A stretch of DNA of 64,000 nucleotides from Brevibacillus thermoruber 423 (GTDB taxonomy: Bacteria > Bacillota > Bacilli > Brevibacillales > Brevibacillaceae). Where the stretch lies: NCBI RefSeq assembly GCF_000454065.1, contig NZ_KE695654.1, positions 186,836 through 250,835 on the forward strand, written 5' to 3'. Of this stretch, positions 46,726-55,910 are shown piece by piece. Positions within the stretch are counted from its first letter, which is position 1, and each line of letters begins with the position of its first letter. The translations under genes were made by a program, and so were the position numbers. A model generated the notes under the pieces. The model worked only from the letters and a program-made list of their open reading frames with translations, ran no database searches and was not told the origin of the DNA.

Positions 46726-48119
46726 GCAAATTCCGCCTGAAAAACCTGCCGCTCTCCCGGCAGATTCTGATTTTGTTCATGCTGCTGACCAGCGTGCTGG
46801 GGATCGGCGTGGGCATCGTCTATCCCTTTGCCGTCAAGCAGTACCTGGTCAACAACACGTATGCCCTGTTGGAGGAAGAGTTCTACACCCTGTCGGAACA
46901 CATCGCCTTCAACGAGCACAACGAACTGCTCCCCGTTCCCGCGGCCGCTCCCTACTTTTTGCAATTGCTCCTGTCGCGCTACGAATACTCGTTTGACATG
47001 ATCGTCTTTTCCGCGGACGGCCATGTGCTGGGCAAACGATTGACGGAAAATCTCTCCTACGAGGACACGATCGACCTGTTCCGGGGGGCGGCCTCCTTTT
47101 CCCGGAACCGGCTGCAGCACGGCACGCTCGAACGGGGCGGGGAGGACTACCTGTTTGTCAGCAAGCTGATGGATTACCACGGCTTTCCCTACTACCTCGT
47201 CCTCTTTTCCAAGGAGCGGGAGCTGAACCAGATCAACGCGCTTCTGACCCGCCAGTTTATGGTCATCTTCCTCGTCCTGCTGCTGGTGAGCTGGCTGTTG
47301 GCCGTCTGGTTCAGCCGCTATCTGAGCAAGCCGCTGCAAACCCTGGACGAGTCGTGCCAAAAGATTGCCCGCCGGCAGTTTGACATCCCGCTGACGATGG
47401 ACCGGGAGGACGAAATCGGCCAACTGGCCCGCTCGTTTGAGTCGATGAAAAGCCAACTGAAGGAATACGACGAGTCGCAGCGCTACTTTATTCAAAACAT
47501 CTCGCACGAGTTGAAGACACCGATCATGGCGATCCAGGGGTATGCCCACGGCCTGCTGGAAGGCGTGTTCAAGGGACCCCAGGCGGAAAAGGGACTGGAG
47601 ATCATCATGGAGGAGAGCAAGCGGCTGGAAAAGGTGGTGGGCCAGCTCCTCTACCTGACGAAGATCGAGTCGGTCTCCCAGATGATGCAGATGGGACGCG
47701 TCGATCTGGCAGAGATGTTCAGCCTCCTGCAGCAGCGCCTCTCCGTGCTCAACCCGGCCGTCACCTGGGAACTGCGCCTGCCTTCCGAACTGGTGCTGGA
47801 AGGAGACGGCGAGCAGCTCAGCACGGCGTTCGTCAACATCCTGGAAAATCAACTGCGCTACGCGAACAGCCGGCTGACGATCACCGGTTCCCAGGCGGGC
47901 GAAACGGTGACCGTCACCATCTCCAACGACGGCCCGCCGATCGAGGAAGCCCTGCTGCCCCATCTGTTCCAGCGTTTCCGCAAAGGCAAATCGGGCAAGC
48001 ACGGCCTCGGTCTGGCCATCGCCCGCGCCGTCTTCGAAGCCCACGGCGGCAGCATTTCCGTGCGCAACGAGGCGGACGGCCCCTGTTTTACAGTGACGCT
48101 GCCGGTCGACAGGAAATAG
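46722..48119 (+). CDS. cssS: Sensor histidine kinase, CssS-like
   Basis: 465 residues. Two membrane segments (ILILFMLLTSVLGIGVGIVY and QFMVIFLVLLLVSWLLAVWF) enclose a ~140-residue outer domain. HAMP (KPLQTLDESCQKIARRQF), dimerisation domain with phospho-acceptor His262 in NISHELKTPIMAI, and ATPase domain with NILENQ, FRKGKSGKHGLGLAIA. Same layout and motifs as CssS, which senses misfolded secreted protein. Promoter shared with cssR. Confidence 0.85.
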   Translation: MSKFRLKNLPLSRQILILFMLLTSVLGIGVGIVYPFAVKQYLVNNTYALLEEEFYTLSEHIAFNEHNELLPVPAAAPYFLQLLLSRYEYSFDMIVFSADGHVLGKRLTENLSYEDTIDLFRGAASFSRNRLQHGTLERGGEDYLFVSKLMDYHGFPYYLVLFSKERELNQINALLTRQFMVIFLVLLLVSWLLAVWFSRYLSKPLQTLDESCQKIARRQFDIPLTMDREDEIGQLARSFESMKSQLKEYDESQRYFIQNISHELKTPIMAIQGYAHGLLEGVFKGPQAEKGLEIIMEESKRLEKVVGQLLYLTKIESVSQMMQMGRVDLAEMFSLLQQRLSVLNPAVTWELRLPSELVLEGDGEQLSTAFVNILENQLRYANSRLTITGSQAGETVTVTISNDGPPIEEALLPHLFQRFRKGKSGKHGLGLAIARAVFEAHGGSISVRNEADGPCFTVTLPVDRK

Positions 48120-48121
48120 AG

Positions 48122-48147
48122 AAGTCCCGGTCATCCGGGACTTTTTT
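48122..48147 (+). terminator. Terminator of cssRS
   Basis: AAGTCCCGG at 48122-48130 pairs with CCGGGACTT at 48135-48143, followed by TTTTTT. The rest of 48148-48392 shows no gene. Confidence 0.9.
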
Positions 48148-48392
48148 GATGCGGGCCGGCCGTTTTTCTTTCTTCCGTGGAAGGGCCGACCGCCAGAAGC
48201 GGCAGGGCGGAGCATTCGGCCGAAAAATGTTATGACCAAACAAGAAACGCCGTCGAACCTTCCAGATGTTCACCCGCTTTGTACAAAACAATTTCCATTT
48301 TCAAACAATACGGAATATTCGTTGACGCCTGTCCTTTATCCTGATATGTTAGTAGAAAATATATTTCTCACAAATGAGTTGGGGGTTACGTC

Positions 48393-49598
48393 ATGAAAAC
48401 ACAAACCGTTCGCTTGTTGCTTGCCGGATTGCTGGCTGGTTCGCTCGTCGCCGGTTGCGGCGGGGGCAATTCCGCTTCTTCGACGGGGGACAATGCCGGC
48501 AGCGGCGGAAACGCCGGCTCCAGCGTAATCAAAATTGCCACGCAAAGCCCGCTGTCCGGCTCGCAGTCGCTGGAGGGGGACGGCATCAAGCTGGGGGCGC
48601 AGTTGGCCGTGCAGGACCGCGCGGAAGACTTCAAAAAGCTGGGCTTTGACCTGCAGCTCTTCCCGCAGGACGATCAGGCAGACCCGAAAATCGGCGTCTC
48701 CAACGCGGAAATGCTGATCGCCGACCCGGACGTCTACGCCGTGATCGGCCACTACAACACCGGCGTCGCCATCCCCTCCTCCGTCAAGTACGAGGAAGGC
48801 AAGCTAGCGATGATCTCCCCGGCCAACACCGGCGTTGAACTGACGGAGGCGGGCAAAAAGAGCGTGAACCGCCTGGTGGCGCGCAACGACCAGATCGCGC
48901 CGGCCGCCGCCAAATACGCCAAGGAGAAGATGGGCGTCACCACGGTCTACATCGCCCATGACAAGACCTCGTACGGACAGGGGCTGGCTGACGAGGTGCG
49001 CAAGGCGTTCAAGGAGCTGGGGGTGAAGGAAGTGGCCTATGAAGGCATCAACCCCGGGGAAAAAGACTACAGCGCGATCGTCAACCAACTGGCGGCGCAC
49101 AAGCCCGACCTCGTCTTCTACGGCGGCATGTACGCCGAACTGGGGATCATCGCCAAGCAGGCACGCGAGAAGGGCTACACCGGCCAATTCATGGGCGGCG
49201 AAGGGCTGGAGTCGAACGACATGTACAAAATCGCCGGCTCCGCTGCGGAAGGCATCGTCTACGCCACCGTGGTCAGCGACATCCGCTCCCAGGAGGAAGG
49301 CAAGAAGTGGGTGGACCGGTTCAAAACGGCATTCAACAAGGAGCCGGGCGCGTTTTCTCCGTTTGCCTATGACGCTACGCTGGTCGCCCTGAACGGCATC
49401 GAACAGGCCATCAAGGATAACGGCGGCAAAAAGCCGACGCGCGAACAGGTGATGAACGCCATCCGCTCCACCAACGAGTTTAACGGTTTGTTTACCAAGG
49501 TGACCTTTGACGAAAAAGGAGACAACAAGCACTCCCAGGTGTATATCTACCGGTACGGCAAAGACAAAGCCGAGTTTATCGGCGAAGCGGGACAGTGA
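48393..49598 (+). CDS. Branched-chain amino-acid ABC transporter substrate-binding lipoprotein (LivK-type)
   Basis: 401 residues. Lipobox LVAGCGGG. Type 1 periplasmic-binding fold: IKIATQSPLSGSQSLEG, VIGHYNTGVAIPSS, ISPANTGVELTE, VARNDQIAPAAAKYA, GPNPGEKDY-like INPGEKDYSAIVNQL and FSPFAYDATLVALNGIEQAI. These match LivJ/LivK proteins for Leu, Ile, Val. Likely feeds the livHMGF transporter ~12 kb downstream; no closer partner is seen. Own terminator at 49609. Confidence 0.9.
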   Translation: MKTQTVRLLLAGLLAGSLVAGCGGGNSASSTGDNAGSGGNAGSSVIKIATQSPLSGSQSLEGDGIKLGAQLAVQDRAEDFKKLGFDLQLFPQDDQADPKIGVSNAEMLIADPDVYAVIGHYNTGVAIPSSVKYEEGKLAMISPANTGVELTEAGKKSVNRLVARNDQIAPAAAKYAKEKMGVTTVYIAHDKTSYGQGLADEVRKAFKELGVKEVAYEGINPGEKDYSAIVNQLAAHKPDLVFYGGMYAELGIIAKQAREKGYTGQFMGGEGLESNDMYKIAGSAAEGIVYATVVSDIRSQEEGKKWVDRFKTAFNKEPGAFSPFAYDATLVALNGIEQAIKDNGGKKPTREQVMNAIRSTNEFNGLFTKVTFDEKGDNKHSQVYIYRYGKDKAEFIGEAGQ

Positions 49599-49608
49599 CC
49601 CGCTTTCC

Positions 49609-49637
49609 GGCGCCTGCGTTCAGCGGGCGCCTTTTTT
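49609..49637 (+). terminator. Terminator of the LivK-type gene
   Basis: GGCGCC at 49609-49614 pairs with 49626-49631, followed by T6. Confidence 0.75.
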
Positions 49638-49660
49638 GCGTCTTCCGGCTTAAACGCAGC

Positions 49661-49719
49661 AAAAAACCCTTTTGCGCAAGCGGCCGGACAGGGCCGGCAG
49701 ACGCTGTGCAAAAGGGTTG
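49661..49719 (-). terminator. Terminator of the M20 peptidase operon
   Basis: A long arm AACCCTTTTGCGC pairs with GCAAAAGGGTT at the other end of 49661-49719, with an inner GC-rich hairpin. On the minus strand it ends in TTTTTTG. It lies about 35-95 bases past the peptidase stop. Confidence 0.7.
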
Positions 49720-49753
49720 TCCATCAACAAACAGGATTGTTCCTCGACACGCG

Positions 49754-50890
49754 CTACACCTCTTCGATCAACCGGGCCAGCAGGGCAGCGCGTCTGGGAA
49801 TCTCGTCCAGCTCCACAAATTCCTCCGTCGAGTGGGCAAACCCGCCTTTTGCCCCCAGCCCGTCAAGGGTGGGGAGACCGCAGGCGGCGGCGAAGTTTCC
49901 GTCGCTGACGCCGCCGGTGCCCGACTCCTGCAGGGCCATGCCCAGCTCCTCGGCCCCGATCTTCCGGGCCAGGGCAAACAGGGCGGCGATCTGCTCCGTC
50001 CGTTCCATCGGCGGACGGCGAATGCCGCCGGACACCGTCAGCCGCGCGCCGGACAGGCTGGGCGTCAGTCCCGCAAACAGCCGCTCGATCCGCCGCGCTT
50101 CCTCCAGCGTCCTCACCCGGACGTCCACTTCCGCTTCGGCGTAATCGGCCACCACATTGGAGCCGATTCCCCCTTTGACCAGGCCCACGTTGACGGTCGT
50201 CCCGCTCGCATAGTCGGTCAGTCCGTGCAGGTACTGCACCAGCCGGGACAGCTCCTCAATCGCCGACACTCCTTTGTCGTGGTCCACCCCGGCGTGGGCG
50301 GAAACGCCGTGGACGCGCAGGGTAAAATGGGCGCTGCCTTTGCGCCACGTCTTCAGCGCGCCGTCCGGCTCCATCGGCGGTTCCAGCACGAAGCCGGCCA
50401 GGGAACGGGACGCCTCCCGTTCGACGAGTGCCCGCGAGGTGGGGCTGCCGATTTCTTCGTCGCTGTTGAGCAAAAGCACCACCTGCTTGTCAGCCGGCAG
50501 GCGGTTCAGCTCCGCCAGCGCGCGCAGCGCAAACATCGCCTGCAGCACGCCCGCCTTCATGTCGTAGACGCCCGGGCCGTACGCTTTTCCCTCCCGGATG
50601 AAAAACGGACGGCGGGCCGCTTCCCCTTGCGGCCAGACCGTGTCGTAGTGGCCGATCAGCAGGACTTGTCTGCTGCCGCTTCCCAGCACGCAGCGCACCT
50701 GGTCGCCGTAGACGCTGTTGGGGATTCGCTCCGCCCTGCCGCCGGTCAGTTCCTCGAAGCGGCGGGCAAACCACTCCGCCATCCGATCCCCCGCCTCCTT
50801 GTCGCGTGAGGGGGAATCCATGTTGACGCAGGCTTCCAAGAGCTGGATCAGGTGTTGGTGATGTTGTTGCAGATACGAGTGAATTGACAT
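49754..50890 (-). CDS. M20-family metallopeptidase (carboxypeptidase G2-like)
   Basis: 378 residues. Zinc-ligand motifs: LLIGHYDTVWP (His), GPGVYDMKAGVL (bridging Asp), NSDEEIGSPTSR (catalytic Glu-Glu), and the terminal GGFAHSTEEF (His). Dimerisation insertion around residues 190-290 (HVHGVSAHAG-like RVHGVSAHAGVDH). Family hydrolyses peptide or N-acyl bonds, including folate-type glutamate release in CPG2. Last gene of an operon with a polyamine/iron-type ABC importer, so it probably breaks down the imported compound. Confidence 0.87.
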   Translation of the reverse strand: MSIHSYLQQHHQHLIQLLEACVNMDSPSRDKEAGDRMAEWFARRFEELTGGRAERIPNSVYGDQVRCVLGSGSRQVLLIGHYDTVWPQGEAARRPFFIREGKAYGPGVYDMKAGVLQAMFALRALAELNRLPADKQVVLLLNSDEEIGSPTSRALVEREASRSLAGFVLEPPMEPDGALKTWRKGSAHFTLRVHGVSAHAGVDHDKGVSAIEELSRLVQYLHGLTDYASGTTVNVGLVKGGIGSNVVADYAEAEVDVRVRTLEEARRIERLFAGLTPSLSGARLTVSGGIRRPPMERTEQIAALFALARKIGAEELGMALQESGTGGVSDGNFAAACGLPTLDGLGAKGGFAHSTEEFVELDEIPRRAALLARLIEEV

Positions 50891-50902
50891 CGTGCCTCTT
50901 CC

Positions 50903-51703
50903 TTAATGGGATTGGGAATTGAGTCCAAACAGGCGCTCCAGCCCGTACACCTTTTCCAGCAGGACGATAAACACCAGGCTGAGCAGGATGACGACCGCGG
51001 AGATGGAGGCCACCAGCGGGTCCAGCGTCTCCTGCATGTAGGTGAAAATGGCCAGCGGCAGCGTCGTCGTGTCGGGCGCCACCAAGAAGAGCGACACCGT
51101 CACGTTGTCAAACGAGGTCAGAAACGAAAAGATCATGCCCGACACGATGGCCGGCCGCAAAAGCGGCAGCGTGACGTCCCAGAACACCCGAAGCGGCCGG
51201 GCTCCCAGCATGTAGCCCGCCTTTTCCAGGGTGTAGTCGAACGTGCTGAGGCCGGTCAGCACCAGCCGCACCACGTACGGAATGGAGATCAGCGTGTGGG
51301 CCAGGAGCAGGCCGGTAAACGTGCCGGCAATTCCGATCCGCGTAAAGAACAGCAGCGCGGCGATCCCGATGATCAGCGACGGCACGGTCAGCGGCGACAG
51401 CAGCAGGCTGTTGATGACCCCGCTGCCGCGGAATCTGTACTTGCTCAAGGCAAAGGCCGCCAGCGTGCCGATCAGCGTCGCCAGCACCGCCGTAATCGCG
51501 GCAAGCTGCAGGCTGAACCAGAACGACTCGATAAACTCCGGCCGATCCAGAATCTTGGCGTACCACTGCCAGGAAAAGCCCTCCGGCGGGAACGACAGGT
51601 AGCCGGCCGAAGTAAACGAGCTGGGGATGATGACCAGAAACGGCAGGTTGACCAGAAGCAGCACAAAGAAGGTGATCAGTCCGTACCCATTCAGCTTTTT
51701 CAT
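50903..51703 (-). CDS. ABC transporter permease, PotC-like
   Basis: 266 residues, six membrane helices, EAA loop SAKAGYMLGARPLRVFWDVTLPLLRPAIVSG (in the form KAGYMLGARPLRVFWDV). FLVINxPSSFTS start and LFLVAPDTTTLPLAIFTYMQ are typical of spermidine/putrescine permease C. Starts 4 bases inside the PotB-like stop. Partner of the gene at 51700. Confidence 0.9.
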   Translation of the reverse strand: MKKLNGYGLITFFVLLLVNLPFLVIIPSSFTSAGYLSFPPEGFSWQWYAKILDRPEFIESFWFSLQLAAITAVLATLIGTLAAFALSKYRFRGSGVINSLLLSPLTVPSLIIGIAALLFFTRIGIAGTFTGLLLAHTLISIPYVVRLVLTGLSTFDYTLEKAGYMLGARPLRVFWDVTLPLLRPAIVSGMIFSFLTSFDNVTVSLFLVAPDTTTLPLAIFTYMQETLDPLVASISAVVILLSLVFIVLLEKVYGLERLFGLNSQSH

Positions 51704-52542
51704 GACGCAAACACCTCTTTGTATCGCTTGGTTTCAATCAGCCGCGTGTACAGGGTGACCAGCAGGATCGTGCTGCCCAGCAGCAGGAAGGCCAGCGCCG
51801 CTCCCAGCGGCCAGTTGAGCGTCGACATGATCTGTTCGTAGGCGATGACCGGCATCACCTTCACCGAGGTGCCCCCCATCAGCGCCGGCGTCACAAACGC
51901 GCTCATCGACAAGCTGAACACCAGCGTCGTGCCGGCGATAATTCCCGGCAGGCTGAGCGGCAGCGTCACGGTGAAAAACGTCCGCACGCGGGACGCCCCC
52001 AAAATGGACGCCGCCTTGGACAGCGACGGATCGATCGCGTACAGGCTGGTGGCGATCGCCAGCACCATGTAGGCGATAAACGAATCGGTCAGGCCGATGA
52101 CCACGCCCAGCTCGTTGTACATCAGGCGCAGCGGCTGGTCGATCAGGCCGAGCTTCAGCAGCGTTTCGTTGATCCAGCCCTTTTCGCCCAGCACGACCAC
52201 CCAGCCGAAGTTGCGGATCACCACGCTGATCAGGTGCGGCGCCAGAATCAGCATGGTGACGACGCCCCGCATCCGGCCCGAGGCCTGCGCCATGAACATG
52301 GCCACGGGAAAGCCGAGCAGGAGCGTGCACAGCACCGTCCAGAGGCTGATTCGGATGGTCCGCCAGAGAATCTCCAGGTAAAACGGGTCCTGGATGAACA
52401 GCAGGTAGTTTTGCAGGCTGAACGCCTGCGTGTCGTCCTGAAAACTCAACAGGAGCATCAGCAGCATCGGAATCAGAAACACGCCCAGGAGCACGATCAT
52501 GCTCGGCGCTGTCAACAGCAGAATGGAGAGACGCTTGCTCAT
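51700..52542 (-). CDS. ABC transporter permease, PotB-like
   Basis: 280 residues, six membrane helices. EAA loop KAASILGASRVRTFFTVTLPLSLPGIIAG (core AASILGASRVRTFFTV). Opens with a long signal-anchor helix. Belongs to the spermidine/putrescine-type permease B group, in heterodimer with the PotC-like gene. 3 bases after the ATPase. Confidence 0.9.
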   Translation of the reverse strand: MSKRLSILLLTAPSMIVLLGVFLIPMLLMLLLSFQDDTQAFSLQNYLLFIQDPFYLEILWRTIRISLWTVLCTLLLGFPVAMFMAQASGRMRGVVTMLILAPHLISVVIRNFGWVVVLGEKGWINETLLKLGLIDQPLRLMYNELGVVIGLTDSFIAYMVLAIATSLYAIDPSLSKAASILGASRVRTFFTVTLPLSLPGIIAGTTLVFSLSMSAFVTPALMGGTSVKVMPVIAYEQIMSTLNWPLGAALAFLLLGSTILLVTLYTRLIETKRYKEVFAS

Positions 52543-52545
52543 GGG

Positions 52546-53640
52546 CTATCCCCTCTCCACCGGCATGACCAGCACGTCTTCGCTCTCCCAGCGGCAGTTG
52601 ACCGCCCTGCCGGGGGTAAGCGGCATCCCCTGCCCGTCCATCTGCACCTTGACGGACAGGGGATGCCCTCCCGCCTTCACCTCGCATTCGGTAAAGGCGC
52701 CCAAAAAGGAGGCAATCATCAACTGGCCGCTGGCGTGGTTGACCTCATCCGCAGCCGCTCCGTCCGCCAGACGGATTTTTTCCGGCCGCACAAACACCGC
52801 CACTCTTTCGCCAGGGGCAAACGCCCGCTGCTGCCGGGCCGCCCTGACGATAAGGCCGCCCGCCGTTTTCACGGTGAGACCCTCGCCGTCCTGGGCGAGT
52901 ACGACTCCCTCCAGGCGGTTGGTCTTGCCGATGAAGGTGTGGACAAACTCGGAGGCGGGACGGTTGTAGATCTCCTCGGGCGTGCCGATCTGCTCGACGC
53001 GGCCGTGGTTCAGCACGACGATGCGGTCCGACAGGGAGAGCGCTTCTTCCTGGTCGTGGGTGACGAAGATGGTGGTCACGCCGATCTCCTGGTGCAGCCG
53101 CTTCAGTTCGTCGCGCAGTTCTTCGCGCAGCTTGGCGTCCAGGTTGCTGAGCGGCTCGTCCAAAAGGAGCAGCGACGGCTCGATCACCAGCGCGCGGGCG
53201 ATCGCAATCCGCTGCCGCTGGCCGCCGGACAACTGCTTGGGATAGCGATCGGCCACATGCGGCAGCTTGACCAGTTCCAGCACCCGCTTCACCCGCTCCT
53301 GCATCTCGGCTTTGCCCACCTTGCGCAGCTTCAGCCCGTAGGCGACGTTTTCCGCCACCGTCATGTGCGGAAACAGCGAATAGGTTTGAAACACCATGCC
53401 CAGTTCGCGCTTGTAAGGGGGGACGCCGTTCATGCGCCGCCCCTTGATCAAGAGCTCCCCTTCGTCCGGGTCCAAAAATCCGGCGATCATGTTCAGCGTG
53501 GTCGTCTTGCCGCAGCCGGACGGCCCGAGAAACGAGACAAACTCTCCCTGCTCCACCTGCAGGTTGAAGTCCCGAACCACGACGTTATTCTGGAACTTCT
53601 TCATGATGTTGCGCAGTTCGACGTCAATTACCTTGCTCAA
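52546..53640 (-). CDS. ABC transporter ATP-binding protein, PotA-like
   Basis: 364 residues from the TTG at 53640, which follows AGGTG; the frame is open 19 codons further into the preceding gene. Walker A LGPSGCGKTTTLN, signature [15 protein letters not shown], Walker B LLLLDEPLSNLD, H-loop FVTHDQEEAL. C-terminal TOBE/MOP-like domain with VFVRPEKIRL. TOBE fits sugar, polyamine and iron importers. Part of the operon from the binding protein to the M20 gene. Confidence 0.9.
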   Translation of the reverse strand: MSKVIDVELRNIMKKFQNNVVVRDFNLQVEQGEFVSFLGPSGCGKTTTLNMIAGFLDPDEGELLIKGRRMNGVPPYKRELGMVFQTYSLFPHMTVAENVAYGLKLRKVGKAEMQERVKRVLELVKLPHVADRYPKQLSGGQRQRIAIARALVIEPSLLLLDEPLSNLDAKLREELRDELKRLHQEIGVTTIFVTHDQEEALSLSDRIVVLNHGRVEQIGTPEEIYNRPASEFVHTFIGKTNRLEGVVLAQDGEGLTVKTAGGLIVRAARQQRAFAPGERVAVFVRPEKIRLADGAAADEVNHASGQLMIASFLGAFTECEVKAGGHPLSVKVQMDGQGMPLTPGRAVNCRWESEDVLVMPVERG

Positions 53641-53648
53641 AGGGACAC

Positions 53649-54764
53649 CTACTTTCCTGTCAGCGGCGCGATCTCCTTGTTGAAGCGATCGAGCCACGCG
53701 GACGTTTCCTTGCTGATCGTGTCGTAGTCGAAGTTCACCACTTTGCTGCGGTCAAACTCCAACTGCTTGGCCACGTCTTCCGGCAGCTTCACGGCCGTGG
53801 CCGGGTTGTAGTAGAGCTTGGTCGCGTACATGATCTGCACCTCGTCGCTCAGCAGGAAGTCGATAAACGCTTTGGCGGCGTTGGGGTGCTTGGCCCCTTT
53901 GACCAGCGTGGCGACGTTCGGCACGATGTTGCCGCCCTCTTCCGGGAAGACGAATTCCAGCGGCAGGCCCGTCTCTTTCTGCGTCAGGCTGCGGGCCATC
54001 GTCCAGGTGGTGTAGGCCGCGCTTTTGTTTTGCAGGTTTTGCTGCAGTTGGGCCGCGCTCTTGGCAAACGTCGGCATGTAGCTCGCAATCGTTTTCATTT
54101 TTTCAAAGCCGGGCTCGATGTTTTTCTCCGAACCGCCGTTGGCGTAGGCCAGCATGATCATCGTGGAGCGGCCGAAGTTGCTGGCCACGTCGGTCATCGT
54201 GATGTAGCCCTTCACTTCCGGCCTGGTCAGGTCGTTCCACGACTTGGGCACCGGCAGGCCTTTTTCCTTGACGAGCTCCGCGTTGTAGGAGATGCCCATC
54301 GGCGTAAAGTTGACGGTTACCCCGCTGTTTTCCGCGACGCGCAGGTCCTGCGGCACGTTTTTCATGTTGGGGATGTCCGTCTCGGAGAGCGCCTCCCACA
54401 GCCCTTCCTGGCGCCCTTTTTCCTGTTCGCCGCCCTCGACGATGGTGACGTCGATCTGCGGCGCGTTTTTCTGCGCTTTTACCTTGGCCACGATCTCGGT
54501 CGAGACGCCGGAGACGTAGGTCAGCTTTACGTTCGGGTACTTCTCGTTGAACTTCTTGAAAATCTCGTCTTTCATTAGCTGTTCGACCGTGGCGCCGTTG
54601 CCCGCCACGACCAGTGTGTCCTCCAACTGAGCCTGTGCCTGGCCGCCGCCCTGCCCCGCAGGCTGGCCGGACGCGGCTGGCTGCCCGGCGGAAGACCCAC
54701 AGCCGGCGAGCAGTGAACCGGTCAAAGCAAGAATGGACAGTACCGATAATGCCTGTTTCTTCAC
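53649..54764 (-). CDS. ABC transporter substrate-binding lipoprotein, PotD/iron-type
   Basis: 371 residues from the GTG at 54764 (GGGGGATG upstream). Lipobox SLLAGCGSS then a Gly/Gln/Ala-rich linker. Solute-binding family 1/8 features: DTLVVAGNGATVEQLM, FNEKYPNVKLTYVSG, VPKSWNDLTRPEVKGYI and KHPNAAKAFIDFLLSDE. Resembles binding proteins for polyamines, iron(III) or 2-aminoethylphosphonate. Divergent from the IclR regulator; operon order binding protein, ATPase, two permeases, peptidase. Confidence 0.9.
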   Translation of the reverse strand: MKKQALSVLSILALTGSLLAGCGSSAGQPAASGQPAGQGGGQAQAQLEDTLVVAGNGATVEQLMKDEIFKKFNEKYPNVKLTYVSGVSTEIVAKVKAQKNAPQIDVTIVEGGEQEKGRQEGLWEALSETDIPNMKNVPQDLRVAENSGVTVNFTPMGISYNAELVKEKGLPVPKSWNDLTRPEVKGYITMTDVASNFGRSTMIMLAYANGGSEKNIEPGFEKMKTIASYMPTFAKSAAQLQQNLQNKSAAYTTWTMARSLTQKETGLPLEFVFPEEGGNIVPNVATLVKGAKHPNAAKAFIDFLLSDEVQIMYATKLYYNPATAVKLPEDVAKQLEFDRSKVVNFDYDTISKETSAWLDRFNKEIAPLTGK

Positions 54765-54889
54765 GTGTTCATCCCCCGTTATGTGTATGTTTTTAACAAA
54801 TTGTTCACGAATAGAAAACATCGTTTCCTATCCGAGAACTCTAGTGATATACTATCATGAAGAGACTGACAATTCAAGGTAGTCTGAGT

Positions 54890-54909
54890 AAAGGGATGAT
54901 TATCCCTTT
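54890..54909. promoter_or_regulatory. Candidate IclR operator
   Basis: AAAGGGAT and ATCCCTTT, a perfect 8-bp repeat around GATT, in the 213-base region between the divergent binding-protein and IclR genes. IclR-family sites commonly have this short palindrome form. Confidence 0.6.
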
Positions 54910-54977
54910 TCGAACCGTAAAGTCTTCCCGGTTATGGTAGACTATTGCTAAATGTGAACTTCGGAGGAGTCGTGTCC

Positions 54978-55733
54978 ATGGATCATTTTCTGTCTTCCGT
55001 ACGCAACAGCTGCCGGCTGTTGAAAATCTTCCTCGACGCGCCCAAGGAGCTCGGCGTGACGGAATTGAGCAAGCGGCTGCAGCTCTCCAAGGGAGCGGTG
55101 CACAAGCTGCTGGCGACGCTGGAGGCGGAAGGATTTATCCGCCAAAACGAAAAAACCAGGCAGTACACACTCGGCTACACGCTGCTGGAGCTGGGCAACA
55201 AGGTGCTGAAAAACCACGACATCGTCGACTTTGCCGCTCCCTATATCAACCGCCTGGTGTCCCGCACGCAGGAGCTGGTCGTGCTGTGCGTGCAGGACGT
55301 CACCGACGCCATCTACGTCACCAAGGTGGATTCGCCTCACCCGATCCGCTTTACGGTCGAAACGCACCGCCGTTTCCCCCTCTATTCCACCTCTGCGTCC
55401 CGCGTGCTGTTGGCCTACAAACCGGAATCGTTTCAGGACGAGGTGCTGGCGGAGGGAATCCGGACGTACACGCCCTACTCGTTCACGTCAGCCGACGAGA
55501 TCAAGCTGGCGCTGCGGGAGATCCGGGAACGGGGCTACGAATTCAGCTCCGACCGGCGCAACGTGGGCGTCACCGGGATGGCGGCGCCGCTGTTTGATTC
55601 CACCGGCGAAGTGGCCGCATCGGTCAGCGTGATCGGCCCGTCCGACCGCGTTCTTCCCCAGAAGGATGCGATCCTCAGGGAACTGCTGGAGACGGTGCGA
55701 GAGATGTCCGCGGAATTGGGGTACCGTCCGTGA
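54978..55733 (+). CDS. IclR-family transcriptional regulator
   Basis: 251 residues from the ATG at 54978 (GGAGGAG upstream). N-terminal winged helix: SSVRNSCRLLKIF, LGVTELSKRLQLSKGAVHKLLATLEAEGFI. C-terminal effector domain: DFAAPYINRLVSRTQELVV, FPLYSTSASRVLLA (the STA/Ser region), SSDRRNVGVTGMAAPLFD. Divergent from the ABC importer and M20 peptidase, so it probably controls them in response to the transported or hydrolysed compound. Confidence 0.92.
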   Translation: MDHFLSSVRNSCRLLKIFLDAPKELGVTELSKRLQLSKGAVHKLLATLEAEGFIRQNEKTRQYTLGYTLLELGNKVLKNHDIVDFAAPYINRLVSRTQELVVLCVQDVTDAIYVTKVDSPHPIRFTVETHRRFPLYSTSASRVLLAYKPESFQDEVLAEGIRTYTPYSFTSADEIKLALREIRERGYEFSSDRRNVGVTGMAAPLFDSTGEVAASVSVIGPSDRVLPQKDAILRELLETVREMSAELGYRP

Positions 55734-55749
55734 GCGCTGCCCATGCTTC

Positions 55750-55788
55750 GCCCGGATCAGCCGTTTGGTCTGGTCCGGGCTTTTTTTT
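55750..55788 (+). terminator. Terminator of the IclR gene
   Basis: GCCCGGA at 55750-55756 pairs with TCCGGGC at 55774-55780, followed by T8. Confidence 0.9.
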
Positions 55789-55822
55789 GCGCACGCGGCT
55801 GGCCCATATAAGCGGAAAACAA

Positions 55823-55842
55823 TAACGTTTACGTTAACGTTA
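55823..55842. promoter_or_regulatory. Inverted repeat in the MerR/MFS promoter
   Basis: TAACGTT at 55823-55829 and AACGTTA at 55836-55842 lie just upstream of a TATCATAAT-like -10 region at about 55851-55858, where MerR-family proteins bind between -35 and -10. Confidence 0.55.
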
Positions 55843-55910
55843 CAGTTTTGTATCATAATACCTGTCTTCATGTTGTCGTGCCAGTACGCAAGCGAATGGG
55901 AGGGAGCCCG

